Assembly: GCA_009841475.1 (NCBI GenBank)
Contig: VXLT01000367.1
Span: forward strand, 1-38,698
Reading direction: 5' to 3'
DNA: 38,698 bases
Origin: Gemmatimonadota bacterium
GTDB taxonomy: Bacteria; Gemmatimonadota; Gemmatimonadetes; Longimicrobiales; Gaopeijiaceae
Below, one piece after another: positions 9,040-17,371 of this stretch (positions within the stretch are counted from its first letter, which is position 1; the number at the start of each line of letters is the position of its first letter). Below the pieces are notes generated by a model. It was given only the letters and a program-made list of their open reading frames with translations. It ran no database searches and was not told the origin of the DNA. The position numbers and the translations under genes were made by a program.

Positions 9040-10350
9040 ATGGCCAACCCGATCCCGGCCCTTTTCCGGGCTCCAGAGCTCAAGGACAAGATCCTCTTCA
9101 CGCTCCTCATGATGCTCATCTACCGGCTCGGATCGCACATCACCGTGCCGGGGGTGGACGTGGGGGTGCTCCAGGAAAGGGCTGGCCAGTTCTCGAACAC
9201 ATTCCTCGGCGTCTACGACCTTTTCGTGGGCGGGAACGTCAGCCGGGCCACGATCTTCGCCCTCGGGATCATGCCCTACATCTCGGCGAGCATCATGTTC
9301 CAGCTGCTCAGCGCCGTGTTCCCCACGGTCCAGAAGCTGCAGAGGGAAGGCGAGCAGGGCCGCAAGAAACTCACGCAATGGACCCGCTACACGACGGTGC
9401 TCCTCTGCGCGGTCCAGGCGTTCGGGTATTCGTCCTTCCTTGAGAGCATGGGTGCGGTCAATTCCCCGGGGATGGGCTTCGTCTTCACCACCGTGATCGT
9501 TCTGACCGTCGGCGGCGTCTTCATCATGTGGATGGGGGAACAGATCACGGAACGGGGCGTGGGCAACGGCATGTCGCTGATGATCCTGTTCTCGATCATC
9601 CAGAGCTTCCCGACGACGGCGCGCGGCGTCATGGAGTCGCTCCGGACCGAGCAGATGTCCCTGTTCGGCCTGATCATCATGGTGGTGATGATGGTGGCCA
9701 TCACGGCCGGCGTAGTGGCGATGACCATGGCCGCGCGCAAGATCCCCATTCAGATCCCGCGCAAGGTCGTCGGGCGGGGCCGCATCCGCGAGGGGCAGAA
9801 GAGTCACATCCCGCTCCGCATCAACTCCGCAGGCGTGATGCCGATCATTTTCGCCCTCTCTTTCATGGCGGTCCCGGGGACGCTCGCCGCGTTCAGTTCG
9901 GTCGGGTTCGTCGAGGAACTGGCGAACATCTTCCAGCCGCAGACCATGGTCTACTACTGTACCTATGCTGCGCTGATCATCTTCTTCACCTACTTCTACA
10001 CGGCGATCATCTTCAACCCCGTCGACCTGGCGGAGAATCTGAAGAAGCAGGGTGCCTTCATCCCCGGGGTGAAGCCCGGCGCGCGCACCGCCCAATACAT
10101 CGACCGAATTCTCACGCGCGTCACCCTGCCCGGGTCGGTCTACCTGGCGGTCATCGCGCTGATTCCGTCCTGGATGCTCAGCTACACCGGCAACCAGAGC
10201 CTGATGTTCGGCGGGACGAGCCTGCTGATCGTGGTCGGGGTGGGTCTCGACACGGTGCAGCAGGCCCAGCAACACCTCCTGCTGCGCCACTACGACGGCT
10301 TCATGAAGAAGGGCCGGGTAAAGATGCGCGGCCGGCAGCGCTACATGTAG
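9040..10350 (+). CDS. secY: Protein translocase subunit SecY
   Basis: SecY is the channel of the SecYEG translocon in the inner membrane; SecA, encoded further right in this window, drives it. The 436-aa protein begins ANPIPALFRAPELKDKILFT and has about ten hydrophobic segments. Conserved stretches include YRLGSHITVPGVDV (plug region), GIMPYISASIMFQLL, QITERGVGNGMSLMI, and IPLRINSAGVMPIIFALSF. The cytoplasmic-loop segment FNPVDLAENLKKQGAFIPGV and the C-terminal sequence DTVQQAQQHLLLRHYDGFMK are also typical. It follows rplO by 9 bases, as in most spc operons. Confidence 0.97.
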   Translation: MANPIPALFRAPELKDKILFTLLMMLIYRLGSHITVPGVDVGVLQERAGQFSNTFLGVYDLFVGGNVSRATIFALGIMPYISASIMFQLLSAVFPTVQKLQREGEQGRKKLTQWTRYTTVLLCAVQAFGYSSFLESMGAVNSPGMGFVFTTVIVLTVGGVFIMWMGEQITERGVGNGMSLMILFSIIQSFPTTARGVMESLRTEQMSLFGLIIMVVMMVAITAGVVAMTMAARKIPIQIPRKVVGRGRIREGQKSHIPLRINSAGVMPIIFALSFMAVPGTLAAFSSVGFVEELANIFQPQTMVYYCTYAALIIFFTYFYTAIIFNPVDLAENLKKQGAFIPGVKPGARTAQYIDRILTRVTLPGSVYLAVIALIPSWMLSYTGNQSLMFGGTSLLIVVGVGLDTVQQAQQHLLLRHYDGFMKKGRVKMRGRQRYM

Positions 10351-10389
10351 CAGGCCGTGGACAATCCCCACGTTGCACCAGGCAGGCAG

Positions 10390-11088
10390 ATGCCGGGCGT
10401 GAAAACGGCGGGCAGGATCGTCGTGCTCCTGGGGGCCCCGGGGGTCGGGAAGGGAACGCAGGGCATCCGACTCGGACGGGAACTGGGGTGGGCGCACGTC
10501 TCCACGGGGGACCTGCTGCGCGCCGCCCGGCGGGATGGCAGCGTTCTGGGACTCGAGGCGCGCAAGTACATGGACGCCGGGAAACTGGTGCCCGATGGCG
10601 TCATGGTCGATCTGGTGCGGGAGCACCTGGCGGGCCTCGGGTCGGGGAGAGGGGTGGTCTTCGACGGCTTCCCGCGCACCGTGCAGCAGGCCGAAGCACT
10701 GGATCGGGCGCTCGCTCCCGAGCGCGAGGTCAGCGCCGCCGCTCTCCTGGACGCTCCCGAGGCCGTGCTCTTCAAGCGCATCTCGGGACGGCGCTCGTCG
10801 CCGGGCGGCCGCGTGTACAACGTCTACTTCGACCCCCCCCGCCGGGACGGAGTCTGTGATGAAACCGGGGAGCCGCTGATCCACCGCACGGACGACCAGC
10901 CGGACACGGTGCACACCCGGCTTGCCGTTTACAGGGAGGCCACGGCCCCGCTCATCGGTTATTACGAGGCGAAGGGGCTGCTGGTGCGGGTCGACGCGGA
11001 GGGCGATATCGACCAGGTCTACGCGGGGCTCCGGGCGGCGGTGGCCGACCGAAAACCCGCCGCGGACCGCGCCGCCACGGGTTCCTGA
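10390..11088 (+). CDS. adk: Adenylate kinase
   Basis: Adenylate kinase interconverts ATP + AMP and 2 ADP in the cytoplasm. The P-loop GAPGVGKGTQ is at residues 15-24 and the AMP-binding segment HVSTGDLLRAA follows. The signature VVFDGFPRTVQQAEALD is around residue 88. The long-form LID domain is present, containing GGRVYNVYFDPPRRDGVCDE and GEPLIHRTDDQPDTVHTRL. It lacks a four-cysteine zinc site. ATG 10390 gives 232 aa; a GTG at 10357 would add 11 residues without homology. The secY-adk-map order is the classical one. Confidence 0.95.
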   Translation: MPGVKTAGRIVVLLGAPGVGKGTQGIRLGRELGWAHVSTGDLLRAARRDGSVLGLEARKYMDAGKLVPDGVMVDLVREHLAGLGSGRGVVFDGFPRTVQQAEALDRALAPEREVSAAALLDAPEAVLFKRISGRRSSPGGRVYNVYFDPPRRDGVCDETGEPLIHRTDDQPDTVHTRLAVYREATAPLIGYYEAKGLLVRVDAEGDIDQVYAGLRAAVADRKPAADRAATGS

Positions 11089-11095
11089 CGACGCG

Positions 11096-11932
11096 ATGCC
11101 CGGAAAAAGGGCCGCAGGGGTCCACCTCAAGTCGAAGGCCGAGATCGAGGCCATGGGACGGTCCGGAGCGATCATCGCGGCGCTCTTCGCGGAACTGCAG
11201 CCTCGAGTCGCGCCGGGCGTCACCACGACCGCGCTGAACCGCTTCGCCGACACCTTCGTCCGCTCGCACAGGGGGGCGGTGCCGGCCTTCAAGGGGCTTT
11301 ACGGCTTCCCCGGAAGCGCCTGCATCAGCATCAACGAGGAGGTGGTCCACGGGATTCCCTCCAGGCGCAGCCTCAAGGAGGGGGACATCGTGTCCATCGA
11401 CGTGGGGGTGAAGCAGGGGGGCTGGTGCGCCGACTCCGCCTTCACCTTCCCGGTGGGGGAGATCGGTGCCGAGGCCGCGCACATCATGAATGTGACGCGG
11501 AAGGCGCTGCGCGCGGCGGTGGCGGCCGCCCGCCCCGGCCACCATGTGGGCGACATCGGCGCCGCCGTGGTGGAGACCGTGAGAGGAACCGGTCTCGCGA
11601 TCATACGCGACCTCGTCGGTCACGGCGTCGGCCGCGCGATCCACGAGGAGCCCCAGGTGTCGAACATCGGCCGGCGCGGCTTCGGCATGCCGCTGCGCGA
11701 GGGAATGGTCCTCGCGATCGAGCCGATGCTCGCGATGGGAACCGAGCGCATCGCCACGCTCGAGGACCGCTGGACCGTCATCACTGCCGACCGTTCGCTC
11801 TCCGCACACTTCGAGCACACCGTAGCGGTCACCGCGGACGGTCCCCGGGTGCTCACCGGCGGCGGAATATGGGACGAGCCGGAATGGAGTATGGAGCCCA
11901 CCGCGCTTCCCCAGGATGTGCGGATGCGTTAA
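11096..11932 (+). CDS. map: Type I methionine aminopeptidase
   Basis: Removes the initiator methionine from new proteins using two divalent metal ions. From ATG 11096 the product is 278 aa. The metal ligands of the pita-bread fold are all visible: Asp102 (VSIDVGV), Asp113 (CADSAF), His176 ([12 protein letters not shown]), Glu209 (AIEPML) and Glu240 (FEHTVAV). His85 in VVHGIP is the substrate-side histidine. There is no N-terminal zinc finger. The start lies 7 bases after adk. The C-terminal roughly 20 residues after [11 protein letters not shown] are a short unconserved tail. Confidence 0.96.
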   Translation: MPGKRAAGVHLKSKAEIEAMGRSGAIIAALFAELQPRVAPGVTTTALNRFADTFVRSHRGAVPAFKGLYGFPGSACISINEEVVHGIPSRRSLKEGDIVSIDVGVKQGGWCADSAFTFPVGEIGAEAAHIMNVTRKALRAAVAAARPGHHVGDIGAAVVETVRGTGLAIIRDLVGHGVGRAIHEEPQVSNIGRRGFGMPLREGMVLAIEPMLAMGTERIATLEDRWTVITADRSLSAHFEHTVAVTADGPRVLTGGGIWDEPEWSMEPTALPQDVRMR

Positions 11933-12005
11933 CTTAATATGCTGTGCCCTATTCGAGCATCCGGGAGTTCGGGAATCCGGAAAACGGACCGGGAGGTCAG
12001 ATTCC

Positions 12006-12122
12006 ATGAAAGTGCGTACGAGCGTGAAGCCGATGTGTGAGTACTGTCGCGTTATCCGCCGCAAGGGCGTCGTGAGGGTGATCTGCAGCCGGAATCCGAG
12101 ACACAAGCAGCGGCAGGGCTGA
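12006..12122 (+). CDS. rpmJ: Large ribosomal subunit protein L36 (zinc-binding form)
   Basis: A 38-aa protein, [20 protein letters not shown] followed by [18 protein letters not shown], which is the canonical L36. The zinc ligands Cys11, Cys14, Cys27 and His33 are intact, so this is the C+ form. A GGGAGG lies 9 bases upstream of ATG 12006. It directly follows map; the usual infA between them is missing. Confidence 0.97.
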   Translation: MKVRTSVKPMCEYCRVIRRKGVVRVICSRNPRHKQRQG

Positions 12123-12134
12123 GGAGAACGGGGC

Positions 12135-12515
12135 ATGGCACGGATCGCCGGGATCGACCTTCCCAGGGGCAAGCGCATCGAGGTAGCGCTCACCTACCTC
12201 TATGGCGTGGGCGCCACGCGCTCGAAGCGCATCCTCGAGGCTACGGGGATCGATCCGGATCTCCGCACCCACGAGCTGACCGACGAGGACGCGAGCCTCC
12301 TGCGCCGCGAGATCGAGAGCAACCACAAGGTGGAGGGCGCGCTCCGCACCGAGGTGTCCATGAACATCAAGCGACTCATGGACATCGGTTGCTACCGGGG
12401 CCTGCGTCACCGGCGAGGGCTGCCCGTGAGGGGGCAGCGGACCCACACCAACGCCCGTACCAAGAAGGGCCCGCGGCGCGCCATCGCGGGCAAGAAGAAG
12501 GCTCCCAAGAAGTAG
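12135..12515 (+). CDS. rpsM: Small ribosomal subunit protein S13
   Basis: S13 forms bridges between the 30S head and the 50S subunit. The protein begins [20 protein letters not shown] and contains [18 protein letters not shown] (helix-hairpin-helix region). It also has the [20 protein letters not shown] and [15 protein letters not shown] signatures. The 126-aa length and lysine-rich tail are normal. A GAGGAG precedes ATG 12135. Confidence 0.97.
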   Translation: MARIAGIDLPRGKRIEVALTYLYGVGATRSKRILEATGIDPDLRTHELTDEDASLLRREIESNHKVEGALRTEVSMNIKRLMDIGCYRGLRHRRGLPVRGQRTHTNARTKKGPRRAIAGKKKAPKK

Positions 12516-12570
12516 AACGAGGTAACGAACAGGAACCCGTAACGCGCGGGTCGGACCCGGGCCGTCGCAT

Positions 12571-12579
12571 GGAGGAAGG
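12571..12579 (+). promoter_or_regulatory. Ribosome-binding site deciding the rpsK TTG start
   Basis: GGAGGAAGG, an extended match to the anti-Shine-Dalgarno sequence, ends 6 bases before TTG 12586. Together with the absence of any other in-frame start it fixes the rpsK start codon. Confidence 0.8.
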
Positions 12580-12585
12580 TGCCGT

Positions 12586-12978
12586 TTGGCAAGACCCAGA
12601 TCGACAAGACCGAGGAAGACGAAGAAGATCGTCGCCGCGGACGGTGTCGCCCACATCAAGGCGACGTTCAACAACACGCTGATCACGATAGCCGACCAGG
12701 CCGGCAACGTCCTGGTGTGGTCGTCGGCGGGGACCGCCGGCTTCAAGGGATCAAAGAAGTCCACCCCCTTCGCAGCCACGATGGCAGCCGAGGAGGCGGG
12801 TCGCGAGGCCCACGCCATGGGGGTGCGCAATCTGGTTGTGCGGGTTCAGGGCCCTGGTTCGGGCCGGGAGTCGGCCATCCAGGCGCTCGCTTCGGCGGGC
12901 CTCAACATCCAGTCGATTCACGATGTGACGCCACTCCCGCACAACGGGTGCCGGCCACCCAAGAAACGCCGCGTCTGA
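12586..12978 (+). CDS. rpsK: Small ribosomal subunit protein S11 (TTG start)
   Basis: S11 forms the platform of the 30S subunit near the E site. From TTG 12586 the product is 130 aa, beginning [14 protein letters not shown] and continuing [20 protein letters not shown]. This aligns end to end with the usual 129-aa S11. The C-terminus [18 protein letters not shown] is invariant. No ATG or GTG lies in frame before the conserved DGVAHI segment. A GGAGGAAGG sits at 12571-12579, 6 bases before the TTG. A 70-base leader separates it from rpsM and contains a possible hairpin (ACCCG near 12535 pairing with CGGGT). Confidence 0.95.
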   Translation: MARPRSTRPRKTKKIVAADGVAHIKATFNNTLITIADQAGNVLVWSSAGTAGFKGSKKSTPFAATMAAEEAGREAHAMGVRNLVVRVQGPGSGRESAIQALASAGLNIQSIHDVTPLPHNGCRPPKKRRV

Positions 12979-12997
12979 CGGAAGAAGAACCCAGCAA

Positions 12998-13633
12998 ATG
13001 GCACGATACACAGGTCCGGTCTGCAAGCGTTGCCGCCGGGAGGGACAGAAGCTCTTCCTCAAGGGCACGAAGTGCTACACGGAGAAATGCCCGGTGGAGA
13101 GGCGCCAGTACCCGCCCGGTCAGCACGGTCCCGCGTCGGTCCGCCGCCGCAAGCAGTCGGACTACGCCGTCCAGCTGCGCGAGAAGCAGAAGGTCAAGCG
13201 GATCTACGGACTCCATGAGAAGCAGTTCCGCAACCTCTTCGAATACGCGGCCGCCCGCCCCGGCGTGACCGGAGAGAACCTCATCGTGGCGCTCGAAAGC
13301 CGACTGGACAATGTCGTGTTTCGCATGGGGCTGGCGACCAGCCGGCGCCAGGCGCGCCAGCTCGTGCGTCACCGCCACATCGAAGTCAACGGCAGGGTCG
13401 TCAACATACCCAGCTACCGGCTTTCAGCCGGGGACGAAGTGGCCCTGCGGCCCGGTTCGCGTGAACTGGAGCTGGTGGACGCGAGTCTCGGTGCCCGGTC
13501 ACGCCCCCAGCTCCTCGAGTGGCTGGCGCTCGACGAGAAGAAGCGTGTCGGCAGGGTGGTGAGGCAGCCCACCCGGGGCGACATACCGCTGGCGGCTCAG
13601 GAGCAGCTGATCGTCGAACTCTATTCCAAGTAG
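12998..13633 (+). CDS. rpsD: Small ribosomal subunit protein S4 (zinc-binding form)
   Basis: S4 nucleates 30S assembly and in E. coli represses the alpha operon. The 211-aa protein begins MARYTGPVCKRCRREGQKLF and has four cysteines (Cys9, Cys12, Cys26, Cys31) in a C-x2-C-x13-C-x4-C arrangement. This is the zinc-containing C+ form. The S4 RNA-binding domain is seen as SRLDNVVFRMGLATSRRQAR, then LVRHRHIEVNGRVVNIPSYR. The ending PLAAQEQLIVELYSK matches the family. Confidence 0.97.
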   Translation: MARYTGPVCKRCRREGQKLFLKGTKCYTEKCPVERRQYPPGQHGPASVRRRKQSDYAVQLREKQKVKRIYGLHEKQFRNLFEYAAARPGVTGENLIVALESRLDNVVFRMGLATSRRQARQLVRHRHIEVNGRVVNIPSYRLSAGDEVALRPGSRELELVDASLGARSRPQLLEWLALDEKKRVGRVVRQPTRGDIPLAAQEQLIVELYSK

Positions 13634-13710
13634 TCCGGAAGGCGGAGTGCGAGGCACTTGCGTCGCCGACTTCCGAACGAAAAGCAACTAGACCAGAGGG
13701 GGACAACGAG

Positions 13711-14772
13711 GTGAATTCGGAGAATCTGGAGAATCTGGAGATCGATCTTTCCGGTTTGGTGCTCCCGGAGCGCATCGAGATCACCAGCATGGCGGAAGAC
13801 GGCCGGTCCGCCGCCTTCGTCATGGAGCCGCTGGAGCGCGGGTTCGGGCATACGCTCGGCAATTCGGTCCGCCGGGTGCTTCTTTCCTCGCTTCCGGGGG
13901 CTGCGGTGCGGGCGTTCCGGATCAGCGGCGTCGTCCACGAGCACCAGACCATCTCGTCTGTCGTCGAGGACGTGCACCAGGTCATTCAGAACCTGAAGTC
14001 GATCGTCCTGAGCATGGACGATGACGTGGAGGCAGCGGTACTCGACATTCGTGCCCAGAAGGCGGGGCCGGTCAAGGCCGCCCGGATCCGGGGGCCGGCT
14101 TCGGTGACGGTCCATAACCCCGACCACCACATCCTGACACTCGAAGACGACCTCGAAGTGAACATCGAACTCTACGTCAACAAGGGCCGCGGCTACGTGC
14201 TGGCCGACCAGCAGGAGCCGCCCGAGGATGCGCCCGTGGATCTGGTTCGGATCGACGCCATCTACAATCCGGTCCTCCGTGCGAGTTTCAAGGTCGAGGA
14301 GACGCGGGTCGGGCAGCGCACCGACTTCGACCGGCTCCTGCTCCATGTGGAGACGAACGGCGCGGTGGATCCCGAGAGCGCGGTCAGGTATTCGGCCGAA
14401 CTCGTTCGCAGACACCTCGAGTACATGTTCTTCTTCAAGGAGGGAGGTCCGCCGCGCGAGGATGAGCCCGAGCCGGATCCGGTGCCGGAGAAGATGGCCG
14501 AGCTGTTCGGAACCCCGATCGACGACCTCGCGGAGTTGAGCGTCAGGTCCCGCAACTCCCTCCAGAGGGAGTCGATCGAGAACCTGGGCGATCTGGTCGG
14601 CCGCACCGAGGAAGAGATGCTCGCGATCGATAACTTCGGCCAGAAGTCGCTGGGCGAAATCTACGAGTTCCTGCGCGAACACGGCCTGCACTTCGGCATG
14701 AAGACAAAGCGGGGCGGCGATGGCCGCCTCTACTGGGCCGAAGAAGCCGCGCGCGCCGGGACGAGTGACTAG
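13711..14772 (+). CDS. rpoA: DNA-directed RNA polymerase subunit alpha
   Basis: Alpha dimerises to scaffold RNA polymerase; its C-terminal domain contacts UP elements and activators. GTG 13711 follows a GAGGGGG stretch and gives 353 aa. The N-terminal domain shows FVMEPLERGFGHTLGNSVRR, the hallmark LxxGxGxTLGNxLRR motif, and VEDVHQVIQNLKSIVL. An acidic linker (PPREDEPEPDPVPE) leads to the C-terminal domain. That domain has LSVRSRNSLQRESIENLGDL and the IDNFGQKSLGEIYEFL helix-hairpin-helix. The open frame from 13519 is a shadow through rpsD. Confidence 0.96.
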   Translation: MNSENLENLEIDLSGLVLPERIEITSMAEDGRSAAFVMEPLERGFGHTLGNSVRRVLLSSLPGAAVRAFRISGVVHEHQTISSVVEDVHQVIQNLKSIVLSMDDDVEAAVLDIRAQKAGPVKAARIRGPASVTVHNPDHHILTLEDDLEVNIELYVNKGRGYVLADQQEPPEDAPVDLVRIDAIYNPVLRASFKVEETRVGQRTDFDRLLLHVETNGAVDPESAVRYSAELVRRHLEYMFFFKEGGPPREDEPEPDPVPEKMAELFGTPIDDLAELSVRSRNSLQRESIENLGDLVGRTEEEMLAIDNFGQKSLGEIYEFLREHGLHFGMKTKRGGDGRLYWAEEAARAGTSD

Positions 14773-14823
14773 CAATCCGAGGACAGTCCCCGCATGGCAC
14801 CGGGCGGCGGCGCTCCGGGAGCC

Positions 14824-14869
14824 TTGGAAAGTAAAGATGACATGACAACTTGTAATGTTCTCGTTACAT
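14824..14869 (+). promoter_or_regulatory. AT-rich island with dyad and possible promoter before rplQ
   Basis: The 201-bp gap between rpoA and rplQ contains an AT-rich patch unusual for this GC-rich operon. It includes an inverted repeat TGTAA (14851-14855), 8-base spacer, TTACA (14864-14868). ATGACA (14842-14847) and TTACAT (14864-14869) with a 16-base spacer resemble a sigma-70-type promoter. This would let rplQ and the genes after it be transcribed separately. The assignment is by eye only. Confidence 0.35.
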
Positions 14870-14973
14870 GCCGAGTGCGTGAGCGACGCGGTTCGGCCCG
14901 CGCGCATCGCCGCCCGAATGCCGCGAGGACTTGTTCCGCGGGCTTCTAGGCCGGCAGGAAGGGATACCGGAGA

Positions 14974-15324
14974 ATGCGCCACAGAAAGAAGGGCAGAAAC
15001 CTGTCGCGGTCGCCGAGCCACAGGCGGGCGCTCCTGCGCAACATGGCCACTTCGCTGTTCCGTCACGAGCGGATCCGGACCACCACGGCCCGGGCCAGGG
15101 AACTGCGCCCGTACGCGGAACGGCTGGTCACGCTGGCCCGGCGCGGGGATCTCCACGCGCGGCGTCTGGCGGCGCGGAAAATCGCCGACCGGGAAATCCT
15201 CGGGAAGCTGTTCGACGACATCGGCCCCCGATACGCCGATCGGCCCGGCGGATACACGCGCATTCTCAAGCTGGGTCCGCGCAAGGGAGATGCGGCGGAT
15301 ATGGCGCTCATCGAGCTGGTATGA
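14974..15324 (+). CDS. rplQ: Large ribosomal subunit protein L17
   Basis: L17 lies near the tunnel exit of the 50S subunit. The 116-aa protein starts [20 protein letters not shown], then shows [20 protein letters not shown], both family signatures. It ends [20 protein letters not shown] plus LIELV. It is the last ribosomal gene of the cluster and the only one separated from its neighbour by about 200 bp. Confidence 0.97.
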   Translation: MRHRKKGRNLSRSPSHRRALLRNMATSLFRHERIRTTTARARELRPYAERLVTLARRGDLHARRLAARKIADREILGKLFDDIGPRYADRPGGYTRILKLGPRKGDAADMALIELV

Positions 15325-15450
15325 TAGAATCCTGCCGCAGGGCGCCGCGCCGGGTGCCGGGTTCCCACTGTGGAGGGAATGCGCGGGGGGTTTTCCGGAT
15401 CCCGGAGTCGAAACGGCGAATTACCTCAACCCGGTAGAAGAGGAAGGCAG

Positions 15451-16017
15451 ATGCAGATGTTTCCGAAGTCTCGCGCGGGCGCCGCGAAACTGGGCACACC
15501 GTTGATGATCGTGTCCTTCCTCGCGATGGCCGGCTTCCTGTACTGGATGTCCAGATACGAAGCCCCGGAAGTCGATTCCGACGCAATGGCCACGGTCAGC
15601 GACGATGGCCTCAACGAAGTGGTGTTCGACGATTTCGTTCTGGAAACCCAGGGCTACATGGGCGTGGAGATCACCCTGCGCCAGGTCGATGTGAACTCCA
15701 CGATCGGCGACCGTCTCTTCTGGACGATGCTCCCCGGCGATAACCCGTACCTGATGCATGTCTCCGACGAGGCGCTGGCCGACTCGGTGGAGGTTCTCGG
15801 CGGCCTCAGGGTGGACATCACGGGAACGGTCGTGGCGCTATCCGATTCCCTCCTGGGCGTGTGGATGGAGGCCAATGTCCTGAGGAGCGTCGGTGACAGC
15901 CTGCAGGCGCTGTACGCGCTCGACAAGGGGGACTACTTCCACGTCCTGCGTTTCGAAATGGACGACGAAGGCGAGTCCGGCGACGAGCCCGGCAACGAGT
16001 CCGGGGAGTCCGGATAG
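15451..16017 (+). CDS. Unknown single-pass membrane protein
   Basis: I do not recognise this 188-aa protein. ATG 15451 is preceded by GAGGAAGG at 3-base spacing; an upstream start at 15370 lacks such a site. A short basic N-terminus is followed by one membrane helix at about residues 15-33 (LGTPLMIVSFLAMAGFLYWM). About 130 residues rich in beta-prone sequence follow, with repeated VEVLGGLRVDITGTVVALSD-like strands. The tail is acidic (DDEGESGDEPGNESGESG). The topology suggests an inner-membrane anchor with the domain outside. It lies between rplQ and the nucleotide-sugar genes, so a cell-envelope role is conceivable but unsupported. Confidence 0.75.
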   Translation: MQMFPKSRAGAAKLGTPLMIVSFLAMAGFLYWMSRYEAPEVDSDAMATVSDDGLNEVVFDDFVLETQGYMGVEITLRQVDVNSTIGDRLFWTMLPGDNPYLMHVSDEALADSVEVLGGLRVDITGTVVALSDSLLGVWMEANVLRSVGDSLQALYALDKGDYFHVLRFEMDDEGESGDEPGNESGESG

Positions 16018-16063
16018 TCCGTTCCCCGGCCCGCGGGCGCGACCGGTGAACGCGGTGACCGGA

Positions 16064-17371
16064 ATGTCCTCCCGGGATGCGATCTTCGGGGTGGTGGGCC
16101 TCGGCTACGTGGGATTGCCGCTCGCCGCCCGGGCGGCAGGAGGCGGGATCCGCGTCATCGGATTCGATGTGAACCCGGCGGTGGCCGACGGCGTGAACGC
16201 GGGACGCAGCCATATTTCGGATCTCGATGACGGGGAGGTGGCGGTAGCTCGCAGTCGGGGACTGCTGGAAGCGACCACCGACATGTCGCGCCTGGCCGCC
16301 TGCGACGCGATTGCGATCTGCGTGCCGACGCCGCTGTCCAGAACCCGCGATCCAGACATCGGGCATGTCCTGGCGGCTTCCGAGGCGGTGGCGGACTCGC
16401 TGCGCGAGGGGCAACTCGTGGTCCTGGAATCCACCACCTATCCGGGCACGACTCGCGAGGTGGTGCTCCCGATCCTGCGCCGGGCCGGTCTGGAGCCGGG
16501 GAAGGGTTTCTTCCTGTGCTTCTCCCCCGAGCGCGTCGATCCCGGCAACGCAACCTGGAAGATCGGCAACACCCCGAAGATCATCGGCGGGGTCACGCCG
16601 GCCTGCACCGAGAGGGGGGTGGCGTTCTACTCCCGCTTCGTGGACAGGATGGTGCCCGTTTCCTCGCTCGAGGCGGCCGAGCTCGCAAAGATCCTCGAGA
16701 ACGCCTTCAGGGCGGTCAACATAGGACTCGTCAACGAGATGGCACTGATCGCCGACCGCCTCGGGCTGAACATCTGGGAGGTGATCGACGCCGCGGCCAC
16801 CAAGCCCTTCGGATTCATGAAGTTCACGCCCGGCCCGGGGTTGGGGGGACACTGCCTTCCGGTAGACCCTCACTATCTCGCCTGGAAGATGCGGACGATG
16901 GACTTCCGCACGCGCTTCATCGACGTGGCGGCCGAGATCAACGCGGAGATGCCGGCTTTCGTGGCCGGCAAGGTCCGCGAGGCGCTGAACGTGGCCGCCA
17001 AGCCGGTCAAGGGTGCGCGCGTCCTGCTCCTCGGCGTGGCCTACAAGAAGGATGTCGATGACGTCAGGGAGTCGCCGGCCACGGAGATTCTGGAGCTGCT
17101 GGCCAGGGACGGGGCCGAGGTGTGCTACCACGATCCCTACGTGCCGCGGTGGCAGGCCATGGAAGGCCGGGCGCTCACCTCCGTGGCCCTCACCGACAAC
17201 ATCCTCGGCGAAACCGACGTAGTGGTCATCGTGACCGACCACACCTGCCTCGATTTCGAACGCATCTTCCGCATGTCGCGCGTGCTCGTCGACGCACGTA
17301 ACGCGACCGGCTCGATCCCGGACGGCTTGACCGCGGGAACGGGCCGGCAGTGGATCGTGAAACAGACATGA
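16064..17371 (+). CDS. UDP-N-acetylglucosamine 6-dehydrogenase-like enzyme (WbpA/WecC family)
   Basis: A nucleotide-sugar dehydrogenase that would oxidise C6 of a UDP-HexNAc to the uronic acid with 2 NAD+, for surface polysaccharide synthesis. The NAD-binding motif VVGLGYVGLP is near the N-terminus. The catalytic cysteine is Cys264 in GPGLGGHCLPVDPHYLAWK. ESTTYPGTT and FSPERVDPGN are typical of the WbpA/TviB branch rather than the Ugd branch. ATG 16064 gives 435 aa; GTGs at 16046 and 16055 are possible alternative starts. The stop overlaps the next gene (ATGA), so the two dehydrogenases are co-translated. The exact sugar substrate is inferred from subfamily motifs only. Confidence 0.88.
   Translation: MSSRDAIFGVVGLGYVGLPLAARAAGGGIRVIGFDVNPAVADGVNAGRSHISDLDDGEVAVARSRGLLEATTDMSRLAACDAIAICVPTPLSRTRDPDIGHVLAASEAVADSLREGQLVVLESTTYPGTTREVVLPILRRAGLEPGKGFFLCFSPERVDPGNATWKIGNTPKIIGGVTPACTERGVAFYSRFVDRMVPVSSLEAAELAKILENAFRAVNIGLVNEMALIADRLGLNIWEVIDAAATKPFGFMKFTPGPGLGGHCLPVDPHYLAWKMRTMDFRTRFIDVAAEINAEMPAFVAGKVREALNVAAKPVKGARVLLLGVAYKKDVDDVRESPATEILELLARDGAEVCYHDPYVPRWQAMEGRALTSVALTDNILGETDVVVIVTDHTCLDFERIFRMSRVLVDARNATGSIPDGLTAGTGRQWIVKQT

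Noticed and set aside
8542-11292. 916-aa open frame on the minus strand opposite rplO-secY-adk
   Set aside because: High GC makes antisense frames stay open. The + strand has clear conserved genes here, and the antisense product is low-complexity His/Arg/Asp-rich with no recognisable motif.
15325-15450. Possible terminator after rplQ
   Set aside because: Several short inverted repeats occur (for example CCTG/CAGG, TTCCC/GGGAA, TCCGG/CCGGA), but stems are only 4-5 pairs and no T-run follows.
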